From Membranipora membranacea (taxonomy: Eukaryota; Bryozoa; Gymnolaemata; Cheilostomatida; Membraniporidae), in the NCBI GenBank assembly GCA_914767715.1, contig OU612065.1:22756001-22816000 (forward strand): a stretch of DNA of 60,000 nucleotides, written 5' to 3'. The position numbers and the translations under genes are program-made. This document shows positions 11,500 to 24,467 of this stretch, piece after piece. Below the pieces are notes generated by a model that ran no database searches, was not told the origin of the DNA, and was given only the letters and a program-made list of their open reading frames with translations. Every line of letters starts with the position of its first letter. Positions within the stretch are counted from its first letter, which is position 1.

Positions 11500-14400
11500 G
11501 TGGGTATCACGCTTTTTTTTCGCTCGGATAAAAAAATAGATTTGCTTCTAACTCACCTCATGAGGAGGAGCAACTCCTGCTTATCTCGAATCTGCAAACC
11601 GTTTGGCTCTGTGGCTTTTCATTCTCCGTCAGCGCCCGTTTTAATTAGGGTCACTTTTGCTAAAAAAAAACATGCCATACGCCACCGTTCAAAAATAAAA
11701 ACCCTGTCGAATCTTTATCGAACTCCGACCAGTTCAAGCTCTTATCGGCCTTACTCTAAATCCAGAATATTGGAATCATCGGGTTAATAGGGGGGTAATT
11801 AAGCTGACTTTAAATTTGCAAAATTATACCAAGTGTGGGTATCACGCTTTTTTTTCGCTCGGATCAAAAAATAGATTTGCTTCTAACTCACCTCATGAGG
11901 AGGAGCAACTCCTGCTTATCTCGAATCTGCAAACCGTTTGGCTCTGTGGCTTTTCATTCTCCGTCAGCGCCCGTTTTAATTAGGGTCACTTTTGCTAAAA
12001 AAAAACATGCCATACGCCACCGTTCAAAAATAAAAACTCTGTCGAATCTTTATCGAACTCCGACCAGTTCAAGCTCTTATCGGCCTTACTCTAAATCCAG
12101 AATATTGGAATCATCGGGTTAATAGGGGGGTAATTAAGCTGACTTTAAATTTGCAAAATTATACCAAGGGTGGGTATCACGCTTTTTTTTCGCTCGGATC
12201 AAAAAATAGATTTGCTTCTAACTCACCTCATGAGGAGGAGCAACTCCTGCTTATCTCGAATCTGCAAACCGTTTGGCTCTGTGGCTTTTCATTCTCCGTC
12301 AGCGCCCGTTTTAATTAGGGTCACTTTTGCTAAAAAAAAACATGCCATACGCCACCGTTCAAAAATAAAAACCCTGTCGAATCTTTATCGAACTCCGACC
12401 AGTTCAAGCTCTTATCGGCCTTACTCTAAATCCAGAATATTGGAATCATCGGGTTAATAGGGGGGTAATTAAGCTGACTTTAAATTTGCAAAATTATACC
12501 AAGGGTGGGTATCACGCTTTTTTTTCGCTCGGATCAAAAAATAGATTTGCTTCTAACTCACCTCATGAGGAGGAGCAACTCCTGCTTATCTCGAATCTGC
12601 AAACCGTTTGGCTCTGTGGCTTTTCATTCTCCGTCAGCGCCTGTTTTAATTAGGGTCACTTTTGCTAAAAAAAAACATGCCATACGCCACCGTTCAAAAA
12701 TAAAAACTCTGTCGAATCTTTATCAAACTCCGACCAGTTCAAGCTCTTATCGGCCTTACTCTAAATCCAGAATATTGGAATCATCGGGTTAATAGGGGGG
12801 TAATTAAGCTGACTTTAAATTTGCAAAATTATACCAAGGGTGGGTATCACGCTTTTTTTTCGCTCGGATAAAAAAATAGATTTGCTTCTAACTCACCTCA
12901 TGAGGAGGAGCAACTCCTGCTTATCTCGAATCTGCAAACCGTTTGGCTCTGTGGCTTTTCATTCTCCGTCAGCGCCCGTTTTAATTAGGGTCACTTTTGC
13001 TAAAAAAAAACATGCCATACGCCACCGTTCAAAAATAAAAACCCTGTCGAATCTTTATCGAACTCCGACCAGTTCAAGCTCTTATCGGCCTTACTCTAAA
13101 TCCAGAATATTGGAATCATCGGGTTAATAGGGGGGTAATTAAGCTGACTTTAAATTTGCAAAATTATACCAAGGGTGGGTATCACGCTTTTTGTTCGCTC
13201 GGATCAAAAAATAGATTTGCTTCTAACTCACCTCATGAGGAGGAGCAACTCCTGCTTATCTCGAATCTGCAAACCGTTTGGCTCTGTGGCTTCTCATTCT
13301 CCGTCAGCGCCCGTTTTAATTAGGGTCACTTTTGCTAAAAAAAAACATGCCATACGCCACCGTTCAAAAATAAAAACTCTGTCGAATCTTTATCGAACTC
13401 CGACCAGTTCAAGCTCTTATCGGCCTTACTCTAAATCCAGAATATTGGAATCATCGGGTTAATAGGGGGGTAATTAAGCTGACTTTAAATTTGCAAAATT
13501 ATACCAAGGGTGGCTATCACGCTTTTTTTTCGCTCGGATCAAAAAATAGATTTGCTTCTAACTCACCTCATGAGGAGGAGCAACTCCTGCTTATCTCGAA
13601 TCTGCAAACCGTTTGGCTCTGTGGCTTTTTATTCTCCGTCAGCGCCCGTTTTAATTAGGGTCACTTTTGCTAAAAAAAAACATGCCATACGCCACCGTTC
13701 AAAAATAAAAACTCTGTCGAATCTTTATCAAACTCCGACCAGTTCAAGCTCTTATCGGCCTTACTCTAAATCCAGAATATTGGAATCATCGGGTTAATAG
13801 GGGGGTAATTAAGCTGACTTTAAATTTGCAAAATTATACCAAGGGTGGGTATCACGCTTTTTTTCGCTCGGATCAAAAAATAGATTTGCTTCTAACTCAC
13901 CTCATGAGGAGGAGCAACTCCTGCTTATCTCGAATCTGCAAACCGTTTGGCTCTGTGGCTTTTCATTCTCCGTCAGCGCCCGTTTTAATTAGGGTCACTT
14001 TTGCTAAAAAAAACATGCCATACGCCACCGTTCAAAAATGAAAACTCTGTCGAATCATTATCAAACTCCGACCAGTTCAAGCTCTTATCGGCCTTACTCT
14101 AAATCCAGAATATTGGAATCATCGGGTTAATAGGGGGGTAATTAAGCTGACTTTAAATTTGCAAAATTATACCAAGGGTGGGTATCACGCTTTTTTTCGC
14201 TCGGATCAAAAAATAGATTTGCTTCTAACTCACCTCATGAGGAGGAGCAACTCCTGCCTATCTCGAATCTGCAAACCGTTTGGCTCTGTGGCTTTTCATT
14301 CTCCGTCAGCGCCCGTTTTAATTAGGGTCACTTTTGCTAAAAAAAAACATGCCATACGCCACCGTTCAAAAATAAAAACTCTGTCGAATCTTTATCAAAC

Positions 14401-17400
14401 TCCGACCAGTTCAAGCTCTTATCGGCCTTACTCTAAATCCAGAATATTGGAATCATCGGGTTAATAGGGGGGTAATTAAGCTGACTTTAAATTTGCAAAA
14501 GTATACCAAGGGTGGGTATCACGCTTTTTTTCGCTCGGATCAAAAAATAGATTTGCTTCTAACTCACCTCATGAGGAGGAGCAACTCCTGCTTATCTCGA
14601 ATCTGCAAACCGTTTGGCTCTGTGGCTTTTCATTCTCCGTCAGCGCCCGTTTTAATTAGGGTCACTTTTGCTAAAAAAAACATGCCATACGCCACCGTTC
14701 AAAAATGAAAACTCTGTCGAATCATTATCAAACTCCGACCAGTTCAAGCTCTTATCGCCCTTACTCTAAATCCAGAATATTGGAATCATCGGGTTAATAG
14801 GGGGGTAATTAAGCTGACTTTAAATTTGCAAAATTATACCAAGGATGGGTATCACGCTTTTTTTTCGCTCGGATCAAAAAATAGATTTGCTTCTAAATCA
14901 CCTCATGAGGAGGAGCAACTCCTGCTTATCTCGAATCTGCAAACCGTTTGGCTCTGTGGCTTTTCATTCTCCGTCAGCGCCCGTTTTAATTAGGGTCACT
15001 TTTGCTAAAAAAAAACATGCCATACGCCACCGTTCAAAAATAAAAACTCTGTCGAATCTTTATCAAACTCCGACCAGTTCTAGCTCTTATCGGCCTTACT
15101 CTAAATCCAGAATATTGGAATCATCGGGTTAATAGGGGGGTAATTAAGCTGACTTTAAATTTGCAAAATTATACCAAGGGTGGGTATCACGCTTTTTTTT
15201 CGCTCGGATCAAAAAATAGAGTTGCTTCTAACTCACCTCATGAGGAGGAGCAACTCCTGCTTATCTCGAATCTGCAAACCGTTTGGCTCTGTGGCTTTTC
15301 ATTCTCCGTCAGCGCCCGTTTTAATTAGGGTCACTTTTGCTAAAAAAAAACATGCCATACGCCACCGTTCAAAAATGAAAACTCTGTCGAATCATTATCA
15401 AACTCCGACCAGTTCAAGCTCTTATCGGCCTTATTCTAAATCCAGAATATTGGAATCATCGGTTTAATAGGGGGGTAATTAAGCTGACTTTAAATTTGCA
15501 AAATTATACCAAGGGTGGGTATCACGCTTTTTTTTCGCTCGGATCAAAAAATAGATTTGCTTCTAACTCACCTCATGAGGAGGAGCAACTCCTGCTTATC
15601 TCGAATCTGCAAACCGTTTGGCTCTGTGGCTTTTCATTCTCCGTCAGCGCCCGTTTTAATTAGGGTCACTTTTGCTAAAAAAAAACATGCCATACGCCAC
15701 CGTTCAAAAATAAAAACTCTGTCGAATCTTTATCAAACTCCGACCAGTTCAAGCTCTTATCGCCCTTACTCTAAATCCAGAATATTGGAATCATCGGTTT
15801 AATAGGGGGGTAATTAAGCTGACTTTAAATTTGCAAAATTATACCAAGGGTGGGTATCACGCTTTTTTTTCGCTCGGATCACAAAATAGATTTGCTTCTA
15901 ACTCACCTCATGAGGAGGAGCAATTCCTGCTTATCTCGAATCTGCAAAGCGTTTGGCTCTGTGGCTTTTCATTCTCCGTCAGCGCCCGTTTTAATTAGGG
16001 TCATTTTTGCTAAAAAAAACATGCCATACGCCACCGTTCAAAAATAAAAACTCTGTCGAATCTTTATCAAACTCCGACCAGGTCAAGCTCTTATCGGCCT
16101 TACTCTAAATCCAGAATATTGGAATCATCGGGTTAATAGGGGGGTAATTAAGCTGACTTTAAATTTGCAAAATTATACCAAGGGTGGGTATCACGCTTTT
16201 TTTTCGCTCGGATCAAAAAATAGATTTGCTTCTAACTCACCTCATGAGGAGGAGCAACTCCTGCTTATCTCGAATCTGCAAACCGATTGGCTCTGTGGCT
16301 TTTCATTCTCCGTCAGCGCCCGTTTTAATTAGGGTCACTTTTGCTAAAAAAAAACATGCCATACGCCACCGTTCAAAAATGAAAACTCTGTCGAATCATT
16401 ATCAAACTCCGACCACTTCAAGCTGTTATCGGCCTTATCCTAAATCCAGGATATTGGAATCATCGGTTTAATAGGGGGGTAAGTAAGCTGACTTTAAATT
16501 TGCAAAATTATCCCAAGGGTGGGTATCACGCTTTTTTTTCGCTCGGATCAAAAAATAGATTTGCTTCTAACTCACCTCATGAGGAGGAGCAACTCCTGCT
16601 TATCTCGAATCTGCAAACCGTTTGGCTCTGTGGCTTTTCATTCTCCGTCAGCGCCCGTTTTAATTAGGGTCACTTTTGCTAAAAAAAAACATGCCATACG
16701 CCACCGTTCAAAAATAAAAACTCTGTCGAATCATTATCAAACTCCGACCAGTTCAAGCTCTTATCGGCCTTATTCTAAATCCAGAATATTGGAATCATCG
16801 GTTTAATAGGGGGGTAATTAAGCTGACTTTAAATTTGCAAAATTATACCAAGGGTGGGTATCACGCTTTTTTTTCGCTCGGATCAAAAAATAGATTTGCT
16901 TCTAACTCACCTCATGAGGAGGAGCAACTCCTGCTTATCTCGAATCTGCAAACCGTTTGACTCTGTGGCTTTTCATTCTCCGTCAGCGCCCGTTTTAATT
17001 AGGGTCACTTTTGCTAAAAAAAAACATGCCATACGTCACCGCTCAAAAATAAAAACTCTGTCGAATCTTTATCAAACTCCGACCTGTTCAAGCTCTTATC
17101 GGCCTTACTCTAAATCCAGAATATTGGAATCATCGGGTTAATAGGGGGGTAATTATGCTGACTTTAAATTTGCAAAATTATACCAAGGGTGGGTATCACG
17201 CTTTTTTTTCGCTCGGATCAAAAAATAGATTTGCTTCTAACTCACCTCATGAGAAGGAGCAACTCCTGCTTATCTCGAATCTGCAAACCGTTTGGCTCTG
17301 TGGCTTTTCATTCTCCGTCAGCGCCCGTTTTAATTAGGGTCACTTTTGCTAAAAAAAAACATGCCATACGCCACCGTTCAAAAATGAAAACTCTGTCGAA

Positions 17401-19870
17401 TCATTATCAAACTCCGACCAGTTCAAGCTCTTATCGGCCTTACTCTAAATCCAGAATATTGGAATCATCGGGTTAATAGGGGGGTAATTAAGCTCACATT
17501 AAATTTGCAAAATTATACCAAGGGTGGGTATCACGCTTTTTTTTCGCTCGGATCAAAAAATAGATTTGCTTCTAACTCACCTCATGAGGAGGAGCAACTC
17601 CTGCTTATCTCGAATCTGCAAACCGTTTGGCTCTGTGGCTTTTCATTCTCCGTCAGCGCCCGTATAAATTAGGGTCACTTTTGCTAAAAAAAAACATGCC
17701 ATACGCCACCGTTCAAAAATAAAAACTCTGTCGAATCTTTATCAAACTCCGACCAGTTCAAGCTCTTATCGGCCTTACTCTAAATCCAGAATATTGGAAT
17801 CATCGGGTTAATAGGGGGGTAATTAAGCTGACTTTAAATTTGCAAAATTATACCAAGGGTGGGTATCACGCTTTTTTTTCGCTCGGATCAAAAAATAGAT
17901 TTGCTTCTAACTCACCTCATGAGGAGGAGCAACTCCTGCTTATCTCGAATCTGCAAACCGTTTGGCTCTGTGGCTTTTCATTCTCCGTCAGCGCCCGTTT
18001 TAATTAGGGTCACTTTTGCTAAAAAAAAAAAAACATGCCATACGCCACCGTTCAAAAATGAAAACTCTGTCGAATCATTATCAAACTCCGACCAGTTCAA
18101 GCTCTTATCGGCCTTATTCTAAATCCAGAATATTGGAATCATCGGTTTAATAGGGGGGTAATTAAGCTGACTTTAAATTTGCAAAATTATACCAAGGGTG
18201 GGTATCACGCTTTTTTTTCGCTCGGATCAAAAAATAGATTTGCTTCTAACTCACCTCATGAGGAGGAGCAACTCCTGCTTATCTCGAATCTGCAAACCGT
18301 TTGCCTCTGTGGCTTTTCATTCTCCGTCAGCGCCCGTTTTAATTAGGGTCACTTTTGCTAAAAAAAACATGCCATACGCCACCGTTCAAAAATAAAAAAC
18401 TCTGTCGAATCTTTATCAAACTCCGACCAGTTCAAGCTCTTATCGGCCTTACTCTAAATCCAGAATATTGGAATCATCGGGTTAATAGGGGGGTAATTAA
18501 GCTGACTTTAAATTTGCAAAATTATACCAAGGCTGGGTATCACGCTTTTTTTTCGCTCGGATCAAAAAATAGATTTGCTTCCAACTCACCTCATGAGGAG
18601 GAGCAACACCTGCTTATCTCGAATCTGCAAACCGTTTGGTTCTGTGGCTTTTCATTCTCCGTCAGCGCCCGTTTTAATTAGGGTCACTTTTGCTAAAAAA
18701 AACATGCCATACGCCACCGTTCAAAAATAAAAACTCTGTCGAATCTTTATCAAACTCCGACCAGTTCAAGCTCTTATCGGCCTTACTCTAAATCCAGAAT
18801 ATTGGAATCATCGGGTTAATAAGGGGGTAATTAAGCTGACTTTAAATTTGCAAATTTATACCAAGGGTGGGTATCACGCTTTTTTTTCGCTCGGATCAAA
18901 AATAGATTTGCTTCTAACTCACCTCATGTGGAGGAGCAACTCCTGCTTATCTCGAATCTGCAAACCGTTTGGCTCTGTGGCTTTTCATTCTCCGTCAGCG
19001 CCCGTTTTAATTAGGGTCACTTTTGCTAAAAAAAAACATGCCATACGCCACCGTTCAAAAATAAAAACTCTGTCGAATCTTTATCAAACTCCGACCAGTT
19101 CAAGCTCTTATCGGCTTTACTCTAAATCCAGAATATTGGAATCATCGGGTTAATAGGGGGGTAATTAAGCTGACTTTAAATTTGCAAAATTATACCAAGG
19201 GTGGGTATCACGCTTTTTTTTCGCTCGGATCAAAAAATAGATTTGCTTCTAACTCACCTCATGAGGAGGAGCAACTCCTGCTTATCTCGAATCTGCAAAC
19301 CGTTTGGCTCTGTGGCTTTTCATTCTCCGTCAGCGCCCGTTTTAATTAGGGTCACTTTTGCTAAAAAAAAACATGCCATACGCCACCGTTCAAAAATAAA
19401 AACTCTGTCGAATCTTTATCAAACTCCGACCAGTTCAAGCTCTTATCGGCCTTACTCTAAATCCAGAATATTGGAATCATCGGGTTAATAGGGGGGTAAT
19501 TAAGTTGACTTTAAATTTGCAAAACTATACCAAGGGTGGGTATCACGCTTTTTTTTCGCTCGGATCAAAAAATAGATTTGCTTCTAACTCACCTCATGAG
19601 GAGGAGCAACTCCTGCTTATCTCGAAACTGCAAACCGTTTGGCTCTGTGGCTTTTCATTCTCCGTCAGCGCCGGTTTTAATTAGGGTCACTTTTGCTAAA
19701 AAAAAACATGCCATACGCTACCGTTCAAAAATAAAAACTCTGTCGAATCTTTATCAAACTCCGACCAGTTCAAGCTCTTATCGGCCTTACTCTAAATCCA
19801 GAATATTGGAATCATCGGGTTAATAGGGGGGTAATTAAGCTGACTTTAAATTTGCAAAATTATACCAAGG
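11500..19870 (+). repeat. Zone I higher-order copy beta (25 monomers, 8,371 bp)
   Basis: This is the reference version of the zone I higher-order repeat. Its order of private variants includes GATAAAA (11500), GCCTGTT (12505), GGCTTCTC (13175), GTGGCTATC (13510), AAAGTATACC (14512), CTAAATCACC (14845), GATCACAAA (15850), CCGATTGG (16184), ATCCCAAGG (near 16510), ATTATGCTG (near 17153), GTATAAATT (near 17664), A13 (17859), AGGCTGGG (near 18531), CATGTGG (near 18927), and CGAAACTGC with GCCGGTT (19536). The same series appears in alpha and its first part in gamma. Confidence 0.85.
17859..18197 (+). repeat. Monomer with expanded A13 tract (beta copy)
   Basis: This is the beta counterpart of 9487-9825. 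It shares the A13 run, AATGAAA, CATTATC and CTTATTC alleles. One difference seen is CAAGCTC here and CAAGGTC in alpha. Confidence 0.9.
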
Positions 19871-20875
19871 GTGGGTATCACGCTTTTTTTTCGCTCGGAT
19901 AAAAAAATAGATTTGCTTCTAACTCACCTCATGAGGAGGAGCAACTCCTGCTTATCTCGAATCTGCAAACCGTTTGGCTCTGTGGCTTTTCATTCTCCGT
20001 CAGCGCCCGTTTTAATTAGGGTCACTTTTGCTAAAAAAAAACATGCCATACGCCACCGTTCAAAAATAAAAACCCTGTCGAATCTTTATCGAACTCCGAC
20101 CAGTTCAAGCTCTTATCGGCCTTACTCTAAATCCAGAATATTGGAATCATCGGGTTAATAGGGGGGTAATCAAGCTGACTTTAAATTTGCAAAATTATAC
20201 CAAGGGTGGGTATCACGCTTTTTTTTCGCTCGGATCAAAAAATAGATTTGCTTCTAACTCACCTCATGAGGAGGAGCAACTCCTGCTTATCTCGAATCTG
20301 CAAACCGTTTGGCTCTGTGGCTTTTCATTCTCCGTCAGCGCCCGTTTTAATTAGGGTCACTTTTGCTAAAAAAAAACATGCCATACGCCACCGTTCAAAA
20401 ATAAAAACTCTGTCGAATCTTTATCGAACTCCGACCAGTTCAAGCTCTTATCGGCCTTACTCTAAATCCAGAATATTGGAATCATCGGGTTAATAGGGGG
20501 GTAATTAAGCTGACTTTAAATTTGCAAAATTATACCAAGGGTGGGTATCACGCTTTTTTTTCGCTCGGATCAAAAAATAGATTTGCTTCTAACTCACCTC
20601 ATGAGGAGGAGCAACTCCTGCTTATCTCGAATCTGCAAACCGTTTGGCTCTGTGGCTTTTCATTCTCCGTCAGCGCCCGTTTTAATTAGGGTCACTTTTG
20701 CTAAAAAAAAACATGCCATACGCCACCGTTCAAAAATAAAAACCCTGTCGAATCTTTATCGAACTCCGACCAGTTCAAGCTCTTATCGGCCTTACTCTAA
20801 ATCCAGAATATTGGAATCATCGGGTTAATAGGGGGGTAATTAAGCTGACTTTAAATTTGCAAAATTATACCAAGG

Positions 20876-21210
20876 GTGGGTATCACGCTTTTTTTTCGCT
20901 CGGATCAAAAAATAGATTTGCTTCTAACTCACCTCATGAGGAGGAGCAACTCCTGCTTATCTCGAATCTGCAAACCGTTTGGCTCTGTGGCTTTTCATTC
21001 TCCGTCAGCGCCCGTTTTAATTAGGGTCACTTTTGCTAAAAAAAAACATGCCATACGCCACCGTTCAAAAATAAAAACCCTGTCGAATCTTTATCGAACT
21101 CCGACCAGTTCAAGCTCTTATCGGCCTTACTCTAAATCCAGAATATTGGAATCATCGGGTTAATAGGGGGGTAATTAAGCTGACTTTAAATTTGCAAAAT
21201 TATACCAAGG
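20876..21210 (+). repeat. Hybrid monomer marking loss of one repeat in gamma
   Basis: Beta has two monomers here in succession, one with GCCTGTT and TATCAAACT (12505) and one with GATAAAA, AACCCTG and TATCGAACT (12840). Gamma has a single monomer with GATCAAAA, GCCCGTT, AACCCTG and TATCGAACT. The left part resembles the preceding type and the right part the following type, as expected for an unequal exchange inside the repeat. Confidence 0.7.
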
Positions 21211-22502
21211 GTGGGTATCACGCTTTTTTTTCGCTCGGATCAAAAAATAGATTTGCTTCTAACTCACCTCATGAGGAGGAGCAACTCCTGCTTATCTCGA
21301 ATCTGCAAACCGTTTGGCTCTGTGGCTTCTCATTCTCCGTCAGCGCCCGTTTTAATTAGGGTCACTTTTGCTAAAAAAAAACATGCCATACGCCACCGTT
21401 CAAAAATAAAAACTCTGTCGAATCTTTATCGAACTCCGACCAGTTCAAGCTCTTATCGGCCTTACTCTAAATCCAGAATATTGGAATCATCGGGTTAATA
21501 GGGGGGTAATTAAGCTGACTTTAAATTTGCAAAATTATACCAAGGGTGGCTATCACGCTTTTTTTTCGCTCGGATCAAAAAATAGATTTGCTTCTAACTC
21601 ACCTCATGAGGAGGAGCAACTCCTGCTTATCTCGAATCTGCAAACCGTTTGGCTCTGTGGCTTTTTATTCTCCGTCAGCGCCCGTTTTAATTAGGGTCAC
21701 TTTTGCTAAAAAAAAACATGCCATACGCCACCGTTCAAAAATAAAAACTCTGTCGAATCTTTATCAAACTCCGACCAGTTCAAGCTCTTATCGGCCTTAC
21801 TCTAAATCCAGAATATTGGAATCATCGGGTTAATAGGGGGGTAATTAAGCTGACTTTAAATTTGCAAAATTATACCAAGGGTGGGTATCACGCTTTTTTT
21901 CGCTCGGATCAAAAAATAGATTTGCTTCTAACTCACCTCATGAGGAGGAGCAACTCCTGCTTATCTCGAATCTGCAAACCGTTTGGCTCTGTGGCTTTTC
22001 ATTCTCCGTCAGCGCCCGTTTTAATTAGGGTCACTTTTGCTAAAAAAAACATGCCATACGCCACCGTTCAAAAATGAAAACTCTGTCGAATCATTATCAA
22101 ACTCCGACCAGTTCAAGCTCTTATCGGCCTTACTCTAAATCCAGACTATTGGAATCATCGGGTTAATAGGGGGGTAATTAAGCTGACTTTAAATTTGCAA
22201 AATTATACCAAGGGTGGGTATCACGCTTTTTTTCGCTCGGATCAAAAAATAGATTTGCTTCTAACTCACCTCATGAGGAGGAGCAACTCCTGCCTATCTC
22301 GAATCTGCAAACCGTTTGGCTCTGTGGCTTTTCATTCTCCGTCAGCGCCCGTTTTAATTAGGGTCACTTTTGCTAAAAAAAAACATGCCATACGCCACCG
22401 TTCAAAAATAAAAACTCTGTCGAATCTTTATCAAACTCCGACCAGTTCAAGCTCTTATCGGCCTTACTCTAAATCCAGAATATTGGAATCATCGGGTTAA
22501 TA

Positions 22503-22510
22503 GGGGGGGG
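22503..22510 (+). other. G8 expansion of the monomer G6 run
   Basis: The usual G6 run is eight G long here. The corresponding beta position (near 14467) has G6, so the expansion is specific to gamma or is a homopolymer sequencing error. Confidence 0.8.
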
Positions 22511-23887
22511 TAATTAAGCTGACTTTAAATTTGCAAAAGTATACCAAGGGTGGGTATCACGCTTTTTTTCGCTCGGATCAAAAAATAGATTTGCTTCTAA
22601 CTCACCTCATGAGGAGGAGCAACTCCTGCTTATCTCGAATCTGCAAACCGTTTGGCTCTGTGGCTTTTCATTCTCCGTCAGCGCCCGTTTTAATTAGGGT
22701 CACTTTTGCTAAAAAAAACATGCCATACGCCACCGTTCAAAAATGAAAACTCTGTCGAATCATTATCAAACTCCGACCAGTTCAAGCTCTTATCGCCCTT
22801 ACTCTAAATCCAGAATATTGGAATCATCGGGTTAATAGGGGGGTAATTAAGCTGACTTTAAATTTGCAAAATTATACCAAGGATGGGTATCACGCTTTTT
22901 TTTCGCTCGGATCAAAAAATAGATTTGCTTCTAAATCACCTCATGAGGAGGAGCAACTCCTGCTTATCTCGAATCTGCAAACCGTTTGGCTCTGTGGCTT
23001 TTCATTCTCCGTCAGCGCCCGTTTTAATTAGGGTCACTTTTGCTAAAAAAAAACATGCCATACGCCACCGTTCAAAAATAAAAACTCTGTCGAATCTTTA
23101 TCAAACTCCGACCAGTTCTAGCTCTTATCGGCCTTACTCTAAATCCAGAATATTGGAATCATCGGGTTAATAGGGGGGTAATTAAGCTGACTTTAAATTT
23201 GCAAAATTATACCAAGGGTGGGTATCACGCTTTTTTTTCGCTCGGATCAAAAAATAGAGTTGCTTCTAACTCACCTCATGAGGAGGAGCAACTCCTGCTT
23301 ATCTCGAATCTGCAAACCGTTTGGCTCTGTGGCTTTTCATTCTCCGTCAGCGCCCGTTTTAATTAGGGTCACTTTTGCTAAAAAAAAACATGCCATACGC
23401 CACCGTTCAAAAATGAAAACTCTGTCGAATCATTATCAAACTCCGACCAGTTCAAGCTCTTATCGGCCTTATTCTAAATCCAGAATATTGGAATCATCGG
23501 TTTAATAGGGGGGTAATTAAGCTGACTTTAAATTTGCAAAATTATACCAAGGGTGGGTATCACGCTTTTTTTTCGCTCGGATCAAAAAATAGATTTGCTT
23601 CTAACTCACCTCATGAGGAGGAGCAACTCCTGCTTATCTCGAATCTGCAAACCGTTTGGCTCTGTGGCTTTTCATTCTCCGTCAGCGCCCGTTTTAATTA
23701 GGGTCACTTTTGCTAAAAAAAAACATGCCATACGCCACCGTTCAAAAATAAAAACTCTGTCGAATCTTTATCAAACTCCGACCAGTTCAAGCTCTTATCG
23801 GCCTTATTCTAAATCCAGAATATTGGAATCATCGGTTTAATAGGGGGGTAATTAAGCTGACTTTAAATTTGCAAAATTATACCAAGG

Positions 23888-24467
23888 GTGGGTATCACCC
23901 TTTTTTTTCGCTCGGATCAAAAAATAGATTTGCTTCTAACTCACCTCATGAGGAGGAGCAACTCCTGCTTATCTCGAATCTGCAAACCGTTTGGCTCTGT
24001 GGCTTTTCATTTTCCGTCAGCGCCCGTTTTAATTAGGGTCACTTTTGCTAAAAAAAAACATGCCATACGCCACCGTTCAAAAATAAAAACTCTGTCGAAT
24101 CTTTTTCAAACTCCGACCAGTTCAAGCTCTTATCGGCCTTACTCTAAATCCAGAATATTGGAATCATCGGGTTAATAGGGGGGTAATTAAGCTGACTTTA
24201 AATTTGCAAAATTATACCAAGGGTGGGTATCACGCTTTTTTTCGCTCGGATCAAAAAATAGATTTGCTTCTAACTCACCTCATGAGGAGGAGCAACTCCT
24301 GCTTATCTCGAATCTGCAAACCGTTTGGCTCTGTGGCTTTTCATTCTCCGTCAGCGCCCGTTTTAATTAGGGTCACTTTTGCTAAAAAAAAACATGCCAT
24401 ACGCCACCGTTCAAAAATAAAAACTCTGTCGAATCTTTATCAAACTCCGACCAGTTCAAGCTCTTAT
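23888..24467 (+). repeat. Zone I / zone II junction monomers
   Basis: The monomer at 23888 has CACCCTTTT and CATTTTCCG, like 28572 and 37927 in zone II and unlike anything in zone I. It is followed by a T7 monomer. The higher-order register changes here, but the monomer sequence continues in phase with no insertion. Confidence 0.7.

Larger units (their letters stand above)
19871..23887 (+). repeat. Zone I higher-order copy gamma (truncated, 12 monomers)
   Basis: It matches the first 12-13 monomers of beta: GATAAAA (19871), GGCTTCTC (21211), GTGGCTATC (21546), T7/CTGCCTATC (near 22214), AAAGTATACC (near 22549), GGATGGG/CTAAATCACC with GTTCTAGC (22883) and AGAGTTGC (23218). The offset from beta falls from 8,371 to 8,036 bp, which means one monomer was lost near 20876. 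The match ends around 23.8 kb, where zone II-type monomers begin (CACCCTTTT at 23888). Confidence 0.8.

Noticed and set aside
23800-24000. Possible mobile element or boundary insertion at the zone I / zone II change
   Set aside because: Monomer phase and spacing continue at 335 bp through the change; only the variant set differs.
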